A stretch of DNA of 7,088 nucleotides from Rhodobacteraceae bacterium UBA2776 (lineage in GTDB: Bacteria > Pseudomonadota > Alphaproteobacteria > Rhodobacterales > Rhodobacteraceae). How positions within the stretch are numbered: the first letter of the stretch is position 1; the number at the start of each line of letters is the position of its first letter. The stretch covers positions 1-7,088 of the forward strand of contig DEIK01000127.1 in the NCBI GenBank assembly GCA_002352425.1, written 5' to 3'. Of this stretch, positions 1 through 6,264 are shown in pieces. The notes under the pieces were generated by a model, which made no database searches, was not told the origin of the DNA, and was given only the letters and a program-made list of their open reading frames with translations. Position numbers and translations under genes: made by a program.

Positions 1-4
1 ACTA

Positions 5-1546
5 ATGGAAAACCTTCTTTCAATTGTCACGTTTATCCCTGCATTGGGTGCGCTGATTTTGGCCGTCATCATGCGGGGCGACGACGCCTCTGCCCAGAAA
101 AATGCCAAATGGCTGGCACTGGCGGCCACCTCGACAACCTTCGCGTTGTCTATCTTTATCCTGACGGGATTTGATCCTGCCGACACGGGCTTTCAGTTCG
201 TCGAGGAAAAAGACTGGATTTTGGGTCTGAAATACAAAATGGGTGTCGATGGGATTTCGGTGCTGTTTGTGATGCTGACCACATTCCTGATGCCGATCAC
301 CATCGCGTCCTGTTGGGGTGTAAAGGTGCGGGTCAAGGAATACATGATCGCATTCCTACTGCTCGAAACCCTGATGCTGGGCGTGTTTATGGCGCTGGAT
401 CTGGTGCTGTTCTACCTGTTCTTTGAAGCAGGCCTGATCCCGATGTTCTTGATCATTGGCATTTGGGGCGGCAAAGAGCGCATCTATGCTTCTTTCAAAT
501 TCTTCCTTTATACATTCCTGGGCTCGGTCCTGATGTTGGTGGCAATGATCGCCATGTACCGCGATGCAGGAACAACTGACATCCCGACCCTGCTGAACCA
601 CGCGTTTTCCTCCGACACGATGGCGGTGTTTGGCTTCCAAATCCTTGGCGGTTTGCAGACCTTGCTGTGGTTGGCGTTCTTTGCGTCTTTTGCTGTAAAA
701 ATGCCGATGTGGCCTGTCCATACTTGGCTACCTGACGCCCACGTTCAGGCCCCAACGGCGGGTTCTGTGGTGCTGGCAGCGGTGTTGTTGAAAATGGGCG
801 GCTACGGTTTCTTGCGCTTTAGCCTGCCGATGTTCCCAATGGGTTCCGAAGTCATGGGCGACATGGTGCTGTGGCTGTCAGTGATCGCGATCATCTACAC
901 ATCCCTTGTCGCCCTGGTGCAGGAAGATATGAAAAAGCTGATTGCCTATTCATCCGTCGCTCACATGGGGTACGTCACGATGGGCATCTTTTCAGTCAAT
1001 CAACAGGGCATTGACGGGGCGATCTTTCAGATGATCAGCCACGGCTTTATCTCTGGTGCGTTGTTCCTCTGTGTTGGCGTGATTTACGACCGCATGCACA
1101 CCCGCGACATCGACGCTTACGGTGGTCTGGTGAACCGGATGCCAGCCTATGCGCTGATCTTCATGTTCTTCACCATGGCCAATGTCGGCCTGCCGGGCAC
1201 CTCTGGGTTCGTTGGCGAATTCCTGACCTTGGTCGGTATTTTCCAAGCCAACACATGGGTGGCGATGTTTGCCACAACCGGCGTGATCCTGTCCGCAGCC
1301 TATGCGCTATGGCTGTATCGCCGCGTGGTGTTTGGTGAGTTGATCAAAGAAAGCCTGCGCAGCATCACCGACATGACGGGCCGCGAAAAGGCGATCTTTG
1401 CACCGCTGATTTTCATGACCATCTTGCTGGGCGTCTATCCGGCGCTGGTGCTCGACATCATTGGCCCCTCGGTTGAGGCGCTAGTTTCCAATTACAACGC
1501 AGCGATACCGACAGCCGAAATGGCTGCGGTGCCTGCAACACATTAG
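5..1546 (+). CDS. nuoM: NADH-quinone oxidoreductase subunit M (complex I)
   Basis: This is one of the antiporter-like, proton-pumping subunits in the membrane arm of NADH:quinone oxidoreductase (complex I) in the inner membrane. The protein has 513 residues, close to the usual NuoM length, and consists almost wholly of hydrophobic helices, about 14 as in the family. Residues expected for the proton path are present: Glu141 in FYLFFEAGLIP (E. coli Glu144), Lys232 in FAVKMPMWPVHTWLPDAH (E. coli Lys234), Lys263 in LLKMGGYG (Lys265) and Glu405 in SGFVGEFL (Glu407). The correspondence to E. coli numbering is from memory. The ATG at 5 gives the typical amino end (MENLLS). Bases 3-5 (TAA) overlap this ATG by one base and could be the stop of an upstream nuoL, but too little is visible to prove it. 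nuoN follows after a few bases, so the two are co-transcribed. No defect is seen. Confidence 0.97.
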   Translation: MENLLSIVTFIPALGALILAVIMRGDDASAQKNAKWLALAATSTTFALSIFILTGFDPADTGFQFVEEKDWILGLKYKMGVDGISVLFVMLTTFLMPITIASCWGVKVRVKEYMIAFLLLETLMLGVFMALDLVLFYLFFEAGLIPMFLIIGIWGGKERIYASFKFFLYTFLGSVLMLVAMIAMYRDAGTTDIPTLLNHAFSSDTMAVFGFQILGGLQTLLWLAFFASFAVKMPMWPVHTWLPDAHVQAPTAGSVVLAAVLLKMGGYGFLRFSLPMFPMGSEVMGDMVLWLSVIAIIYTSLVALVQEDMKKLIAYSSVAHMGYVTMGIFSVNQQGIDGAIFQMISHGFISGALFLCVGVIYDRMHTRDIDAYGGLVNRMPAYALIFMFFTMANVGLPGTSGFVGEFLTLVGIFQANTWVAMFATTGVILSAAYALWLYRRVVFGELIKESLRSITDMTGREKAIFAPLIFMTILLGVYPALVLDIIGPSVEALVSNYNAAIPTAEMAAVPATH

Positions 1547-1551
1547 GGGTG
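1545..1551 (+). promoter_or_regulatory. Ribosome binding site for nuoN
   Basis: The purine-rich AGGGGTG overlaps the nuoM stop codon (TAG at 1544-1546) and lies 6 bases before the ATG at 1558. It supports that ATG rather than the in-frame GTG at 1549, which sits inside the site itself and has no ribosome binding site of its own. The overlap with the nuoM stop also suggests that translation of the two subunits is coupled (inference). Confidence 0.6.
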
Positions 1552-1557
1552 GCGCAA

Positions 1558-2997
1558 ATGCTGAACGCCGATATTTCGATTGTAGCACCCGAGATTGCAT
1601 TGGCAGTCTTTGCCATGGCTGCTCTGATGTTTGGGGTCTACACCAGTAAAGACAAGGTCGCGCCACTGATCTTGTGGGTCACTTCCGCCGTGATGGCGGC
1701 GGTTGGTATCTGGATCGCCCTGTCTTCCGCAGGCTCGCAGACCGCTTTCAACGGGGCCTTTGTGGATGACAGTTTCTCACGCTTTGCTAAGGTGACAATC
1801 CTATTGTCCGCCGCTGCCGTTTTGGTGATGAGCAAGGATTACATGTCGCGCCGTGGCTTGCTGCGGTTTGAATACCCCATTCTGGTGGCCCTGTCGGCTG
1901 TCGGCATGATGATGATGGTGTCGGCAGGTGATCTGATGGCGCTTTACATGGGACTAGAGCTGCAATCGCTGGCGCTCTACGTGGTCGCCGCATTGAACCG
2001 TGACAGCCTGAAGTCCAGCGAGGCGGGGCTGAAATACTTCGTGCTGGGCGCATTGTCCTCCGGCATCCTGCTATACGGTGCGTCGCTAGTCTACGGTTTT
2101 GCAGGGACCACAGTGTTCAGCGGCATCATGGCGTCAGCGGGCGAACAAATCCCGCTGGGCCTGTTGTTCGGCTTAACCTTCGTGATCATGGGCTTGGCGT
2201 TCAAAGTGTCCGCCGTGCCGTTCCACATGTGGACCCCAGATGTTTACGAGGGGTCGCCCACACCGGTCACAGCCTTCTTTGCAACAGCGCCTAAAATGGC
2301 GGCAATGGGCCTGTTCGCCCGTGTTGTACATGACGCGTTCGGCATGGCCGTCGCGGATTGGAGCCAGATCGTAGCGCTACTTGCGGTGCTTTCGATGTTC
2401 CTTGGCGCGATTGCTGCGATTGGTCAAAACAACATCAAACGCCTGATGGCCTATTCGTCGATTTCCCACATGGGCTTTGCCTTGATGGGGCTGGCGGCGG
2501 GCACCGTTGGTGGCGTTCAAGCGATGCTGGTTTACATGACGATCTACATCACCATGAACATTGGCACATTCGCCTTCATCACCGCGATGGAAAAAGATGG
2601 CCGTCCGGTGACAGACATTGCATCGTTGAACCAATACGCTAAACGCGAACCCCTTAAGGCGCTGGCGATGCTGATCCTGTTGTTCAGCCTTGCAGGCGTG
2701 CCACCGATGGTTGGCTTCTTTGGTAAGTTCTATGTGCTCAAAGCGGCGGTTGACGCGGATATGACATGGCTGGCGATTGCAGGTGTGATCGCCTCGGTGA
2801 TCGGCGCTTTTTATTACCTGCGCATTGTTTACTACATGTACTTTGGCGAAGCGGATGAGGACGCGCTGGACGGCACCATGTCGCCCGTTCTCTGGACCTT
2901 CCTGATGGCCTCAGCGGCGATTATGTTGCTTGGCCTCGTGAATATGTTTGGCGTTGAAGGGTTTGCAGCAACGGCGGCCGAGGCTCTTGTTAAATAA
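1558..2997 (+). CDS. nuoN: NADH-quinone oxidoreductase subunit N (complex I)
   Basis: NuoN is the antiporter-like subunit next to NuoM in the proton-pumping membrane arm of complex I. From ATG 1558 the protein has 479 residues, a normal length, with about 14 hydrophobic helices. Expected ion-path residues are seen: Glu134 in LYMGLELQSLALY, Lys216 in GLAFKVSAVPFHMWTPDVY, Lys246 in FATAPKMAA and Lys390 in FFGKFYVLKAA. They match the family positions known in E. coli as Glu133, Lys217, Lys247 and Lys395 (from memory). The segment LMAYSSISHMGFALMG resembles LIAYSSVAHMGYVTMG of NuoM, as expected for paralogous Mrp-type subunits. An in-frame GTG at 1549 would add three residues. I prefer ATG 1558 because of the ribosome binding site at 1545-1551 and because the protein then begins shortly before the conserved PEIALA segment. 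The 3' end overlaps birA. Confidence 0.96.
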   Translation: MLNADISIVAPEIALAVFAMAALMFGVYTSKDKVAPLILWVTSAVMAAVGIWIALSSAGSQTAFNGAFVDDSFSRFAKVTILLSAAAVLVMSKDYMSRRGLLRFEYPILVALSAVGMMMMVSAGDLMALYMGLELQSLALYVVAALNRDSLKSSEAGLKYFVLGALSSGILLYGASLVYGFAGTTVFSGIMASAGEQIPLGLLFGLTFVIMGLAFKVSAVPFHMWTPDVYEGSPTPVTAFFATAPKMAAMGLFARVVHDAFGMAVADWSQIVALLAVLSMFLGAIAAIGQNNIKRLMAYSSISHMGFALMGLAAGTVGGVQAMLVYMTIYITMNIGTFAFITAMEKDGRPVTDIASLNQYAKREPLKALAMLILLFSLAGVPPMVGFFGKFYVLKAAVDADMTWLAIAGVIASVIGAFYYLRIVYYMYFGEADEDALDGTMSPVLWTFLMASAAIMLLGLVNMFGVEGFAATAAEALVK

Positions 2998-3724
2998 CGA
3001 CTGGCCAACGGGGGTAGGGCGCATTGTCCTACCCGAAGTCGACAGCACCCTGACCCATGCGGCGCGCATTGCGCCAGAACTGGCGGGGCCAACATGGATA
3101 TTGGCCCTGCGCCAAACCGCAGGCCGCGCCCGCCGTGGACGCGCCTGGAGTGACCCCATTGGTAATTTCGCAGCAACGTTGGTGATGCACCCAACGGGCG
3201 GACCGGATCGGGCCGCGCTGCGGTCCTTCATCGCCTCGCTTGCGTTGTTTGACGCCATTGTCGCCGTGACAGGTCGCAGCGCTGGCCTGACCCTGAAGTG
3301 GCCCAATGATGTGCTGCTGAACGGGCGTAAATTGGCGGGCATCTTGCTGGAGAGCGCCGGCGATGGCGCGCTGTCCATCGGCATCGGCGTGAACCTTTTG
3401 AATGTGCCAGACGCGGTAGAAGCGGGCGCGTTGCCCCCCGTCAGTTTGTTGAACGAAACAGGCACCAATGTGACGCCAGAGGAGTTTTTGGACCAGCTGG
3501 CCCCTGCCTTTGCACGCTACGAAACCCAGTTTGCCACCTACGGGTTTACCCCCATTCGCACCGCTTGGTTGTCGCGTGCCGCCCGCTTGGGTGAGGTGAT
3601 CACAGCACGTAGCGGCACATCCGAACACACAGGCACATTCGAAACACTCGACGAAACAGGTGCCCTTATCCTTAGGACATCCCAAGGCCAGCAGGTGATA
3701 ACTGCGGGCGACGTATTTTTCTGA
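2987..3724 (+). CDS. birA: Biotin--[acetyl-CoA-carboxylase] ligase, short form without DNA-binding domain
   Basis: BirA activates biotin with ATP to biotinyl-AMP and transfers it to a lysine of biotin carboxyl carrier proteins such as AccB, in the cytoplasm. Seen from TTG 2987 (245 residues): EVDST near residues 17-21, the biotin/ATP loop GRARRGRAW at 46-54, KWPND at 104-108, the lysine of GRKLAGIL at 115 (equivalent to the catalytic Lys183 of E. coli) and IGIGVN at 131-136, followed by a small C-terminal beta domain. There is no N-terminal helix-turn-helix, so this is a group I ligase and not a biotin repressor. The start is uncertain. The frame opens just after a TGA at 2939-2941, and the only plausible starts are TTG at 2948, 2954, 2963 or 2987; the first in-frame ATG falls inside the enzyme. 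TTG 2987 places the start close to the conserved core but has poor ribosome binding spacing (GAGG, 3 bases away). In every case birA overlaps nuoN by 11-50 bases. The loop has Ala where the E. coli motif GRGRRGR has Gly. Confidence 0.9.
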   Translation: MLNNDWPTGVGRIVLPEVDSTLTHAARIAPELAGPTWILALRQTAGRARRGRAWSDPIGNFAATLVMHPTGGPDRAALRSFIASLALFDAIVAVTGRSAGLTLKWPNDVLLNGRKLAGILLESAGDGALSIGIGVNLLNVPDAVEAGALPPVSLLNETGTNVTPEEFLDQLAPAFARYETQFATYGFTPIRTAWLSRAARLGEVITARSGTSEHTGTFETLDETGALILRTSQGQQVITAGDVFF

Positions 3725-3737
3725 AAGGGCGCGAACC

Positions 3738-4514
3738 ATGCTATTGGCAATTGATTGCGGCAACACCAACACTGTGTTTTCACTGTGGGACGGTGAAAAA
3801 TTCCTCTGTACCATGCGCACCAGCACTGAACACACCCGCACGGCAGACCAGTATTTTGTCTGGATTCGAACCTTGTTAGACCACCATAAGTTAGAACTGG
3901 ACGTGGACGCGGTGATCATTTCGTCCACTGTGCCACGTGTGGTCTGGAACCTGCGGGTCTTCGCCGACCGATATTGTGATTGCCGCCCACTTGTTGTGGG
4001 CAAACCCGAATGTCTGCTGCCGGTTGATGTGCGCGTGGACGCCGACACCCAGGTTGGCCCGGATCGCTTGGTCAACACGGTGGCGGGGTTTGATCTATAT
4101 GGTGGTGACTTGATCATCGTTGATTTTGGCACCGCCACCACCTTTGATGTGGTCGACACCGACGGTGCCTATATCGGCGGGGTAATTGCCCCGGGCGTGA
4201 ACCTGTCGCTTGAAGCTTTGCACAAAGCCGCTGCCGCCTTGCCGCATGTCGATGTACGCAAACCGGAAATGGTGATCGGCACCAATACGGTCGATTGTAT
4301 GCAGTCTGGCGTATTTTGGGGCTACGTTGGGCTTGTGAACGGCATCAATACTCAAATCAAGACCGAGTTGGGGCGCGAAATGAAGGTTATCTCGACCGGT
4401 GGCCTTGCACCTTTGTTCCAGCAGGGCCATACGATCTTTGACCACTTTGAAGATGACCTGACCATGCATGGTCTGACTGTCATTCACAAATACAATATCG
4501 AACAGGGCAAATAG
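3738..4514 (+). CDS. coaX: Type III pantothenate kinase
   Basis: CoaX phosphorylates pantothenate to 4'-phosphopantothenate, the first step of coenzyme A synthesis, in the cytoplasm. The protein has 258 residues, the usual length for the type III family (ASKHA fold). Visible signatures are the N-terminal phosphate-binding DCGNTNTVFS at 6-15, VGPDRLVN at 106-113 containing the catalytic Asp109, VDFGTATTFD at 128-137, GGVIAPGVNLSLEAL at 147-161, and STGGLAP at 219-225. Type III enzymes are unrelated to the E. coli CoaA type, and members studied are not feedback-inhibited by CoA and need a monovalent cation. ATG 3738 is preceded by AAAGGG (3724-3729), 8 bases upstream and beginning on the last base of the birA stop. 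The gap to birA is 13 bases, and the stop directly abuts the rnj start. All of this indicates one transcript. I see no sign of damage. Confidence 0.96.
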   Translation: MLLAIDCGNTNTVFSLWDGEKFLCTMRTSTEHTRTADQYFVWIRTLLDHHKLELDVDAVIISSTVPRVVWNLRVFADRYCDCRPLVVGKPECLLPVDVRVDADTQVGPDRLVNTVAGFDLYGGDLIIVDFGTATTFDVVDTDGAYIGGVIAPGVNLSLEALHKAAAALPHVDVRKPEMVIGTNTVDCMQSGVFWGYVGLVNGINTQIKTELGREMKVISTGGLAPLFQQGHTIFDHFEDDLTMHGLTVIHKYNIEQGK

Positions 4515-6185
4515 ATGAGCAAAAATGATCGATTGATCTACCTACCTTTGGGTGGGTCCGGCGAAATTGGCATGAATGCCTATGTGTACGGCTATGGCCC
4601 TGCAGGCAAAGAGCGGCTGATTTTGGTCGATATCGGTGTGACATTCCCCGATATGGACACCACGCCTGGGGTCAACCTGATCGTGCCTGACATTGCTTGG
4701 CTTGAGGCCAACAAACATCGCCTTGAGGCGATCTTTATCACCCACGCCCATGAGGATCACGTTGGTGGCATCGGCTATCTTTACAAACGCCTTGGCGCGC
4801 CCGTCTACTGCCGCGCTTTCACAGCGTTTCACGCCCGTCGCAAGATGGAAGAGGCCGGCAACAACGCCGATGATGTGATCACCGTTTCACCTTACCCGGA
4901 AACCGTCAAAGCGGGGCCGTTCACGGTCTCTTTCCTGCCAATCTCGCACTCGATCCCCGAAAGCTCGGGCCTTGTGATTGACAGCGCGGCAGGCCGCGTT
5001 GTGCATACGGGTGATTTCAAGCTGGACGAAACCCCCGTATTGGGCGAACCCTTTGACGAAGACCTATGGCGCGAAGTGTCCAAAGATGGCGTCAAAGCAT
5101 TGGTGTGCGATTCAACCAATGTATTTTCCCCAAATGCTGGCCGTTCCGAGGCCTCGGTTGCCCCAGAAATCACCAAGATGATTTCCGCCGCCAGCGGCAT
5201 GGTTGTGGCCACCACTTTCGCCTCAAACATTGCGCGTTTGAAAACACTGGCCGAAGCGGGCCAAGCTGCGGGTCGTTCCATCTGTCTGTTGGGCCGCGCG
5301 ATGCAGCGTATGGTCGCGGCTGGCGAAGCAACTGGAACCATTGGACATTTCCCGAACACCATCCCAGTGGAAGATGCCCGCGATATGCCCCGCGAAAACC
5401 TGATGTTGATCGTCACAGGCTCGCAGGGCGAGCGCCGTGCGGCCTCGGCACAACTGTCGCGCGGTAAATATCTGGGTCTGCGCATGAAGGAAGGCGACAC
5501 ATTCTTGTTCTCCTCCAAAACCATCCCTGGCAATGAGCGCGGTGTGATCAACATCATGAATGCCTACTCGGAAATGGGCGTCGACGTTGTCGATGACAAC
5601 GGTGGTTTGTACCACGTATCAGGCCACGCCAACCGCCCCGATATCAAGCGGATGCATGACATAGTGGACGCCGAAATGGTGATCCCGATGCATGGCGAAC
5701 ATCGCCACCTGCGTGAACACGCCCATTTGGCAACCGACAATGGCCGCACGTCTATGGTGCTGGTGAACGGTTCGATGGCGGACATCACAGGTGATGCGCC
5801 ACATGTGGTGGAACACATCGAATCTGGTCGCACTTATCTGGATGGCACCGTGCAATATGGGGCGCTGGACGGAATTGTGCGTGATCGGATCCGCATGGCG
5901 CTGAATGGGCATGTGCTGGCCACTGTGATCGTAGATGAAAACGACGAACCACTGGGCGATGCATGGGTCGAGGTGATGGGGCTGGCCGAAACCGGCAACT
6001 CCAACGCGCCATTGGTTGACGTGGTTGAAGAGGACTTGAACCAGTTGCTGATGCGGATGAACGATAAGACCTTGCGCGATGACGACAAGATGGAGGACTC
6101 CATCAAACGTGAAGTGCGCCGTTCTGTGCAAGCCGAGATTGGTAAAAAACCTGAAGTGACCGTGGTCGTCAGCCGATTGGCCTAG
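4515..6185 (+). CDS. rnj: Ribonuclease J (metallo-beta-lactamase/beta-CASP)
   Basis: RNase J is a zinc-dependent 5'-to-3' exoribonuclease and endoribonuclease for mRNA turnover and rRNA maturation; in Rhodobacter sphaeroides it is known to act in 23S rRNA processing. The protein has 556 residues, typical for the family. Order: metallo-beta-lactamase core with GGSGEIG (13-19), the metal motif HAHEDH (77-82), His145 in PISHSIPES and Asp167 in HTGDF; then the beta-CASP part with CDSTNV (198-203), TTFASNIARL (233-242), TGSQGE (301-306) and SKTIPGNE (334-341); then the return to the core with HVSGHA (367-372) and PMHGEHRH (391-398); and a C-terminal domain from about 440. All metal ligands expected from family alignments appear to be present, so it should be active. 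ATG 4515 directly follows the coaX stop and has AGGG at 4504-4507 with a 7-base spacer. It is the last gene of the cluster; the hairpin at 6213-6239 lies 28 bases after the stop. Confidence 0.95.
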   Translation: MSKNDRLIYLPLGGSGEIGMNAYVYGYGPAGKERLILVDIGVTFPDMDTTPGVNLIVPDIAWLEANKHRLEAIFITHAHEDHVGGIGYLYKRLGAPVYCRAFTAFHARRKMEEAGNNADDVITVSPYPETVKAGPFTVSFLPISHSIPESSGLVIDSAAGRVVHTGDFKLDETPVLGEPFDEDLWREVSKDGVKALVCDSTNVFSPNAGRSEASVAPEITKMISAASGMVVATTFASNIARLKTLAEAGQAAGRSICLLGRAMQRMVAAGEATGTIGHFPNTIPVEDARDMPRENLMLIVTGSQGERRAASAQLSRGKYLGLRMKEGDTFLFSSKTIPGNERGVINIMNAYSEMGVDVVDDNGGLYHVSGHANRPDIKRMHDIVDAEMVIPMHGEHRHLREHAHLATDNGRTSMVLVNGSMADITGDAPHVVEHIESGRTYLDGTVQYGALDGIVRDRIRMALNGHVLATVIVDENDEPLGDAWVEVMGLAETGNSNAPLVDVVEEDLNQLLMRMNDKTLRDDDKMEDSIKREVRRSVQAEIGKKPEVTVVVSRLA

Positions 6186-6212
6186 TCGGGTTATTGACAG
6201 GTTCTAAATGAA

Positions 6213-6239
6213 TATCGCCGCCTCAGTGAGGCGGCGATA
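6213..6239. terminator. Candidate bidirectional transcription terminator hairpin
   Basis: A perfect 13-base inverted repeat (arms 6213-6225 and 6227-6239) centres on G6226. Allowing a three-base AGT loop, it forms a 12-bp stem, mostly G-C, containing CGCCGCC/GGCGGCG. It sits in the 79-base convergent gap, 28 bases past the rnj stop and 26 bases past the helicase stop on the other strand. That position fits a shared terminator. The T-run after the stem is weak in both directions: CTGTTTC on the plus strand and TTCATTT on the minus strand, so termination may be partial or the element may instead protect 3' ends. The rest of the 6186-6264 gap holds nothing else I can support. Confidence 0.65.
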
Positions 6240-6264
6240 CTGTTTCATCTCATTGGATGCAAAA

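Noticed and set aside
356..721. Minus-strand open frames opposite nuoM (also 495-755 and 992-1246)
   Set aside because: These are antisense shadows of a membrane protein gene, with Gln/His/Arg-rich translations and no starts or motifs that would support them.
2358..2642. Second plus-strand frame inside nuoN
   Set aside because: It is an out-of-frame reading of conserved NuoN sequence (the Lys246 to SSISHMG region and beyond), and it has no ribosome binding site or recognisable domain.
3029..4159. Long open frame of 376 codons on the minus strand opposite birA and coaX
   Set aside because: It lies fully antisense to two genes with clear family motifs. Its translation is low in recognisable structure and rich in Gln, Arg, Ser and His, as expected from the complement of biased codons, and it has no family signature.
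4892..5557. Minus-strand open frame of 221 codons opposite rnj
   Set aside because: It is antisense to the catalytic and beta-CASP regions of RNase J, whose motifs are intact; the reverse product shows no domain.
6194..6199. TTGACA, a perfect -35-like hexamer just after rnj
   Set aside because: No -10-like element sits at a workable distance (the 17-base position falls inside the GC-rich hairpin), and no plus-strand gene follows it.
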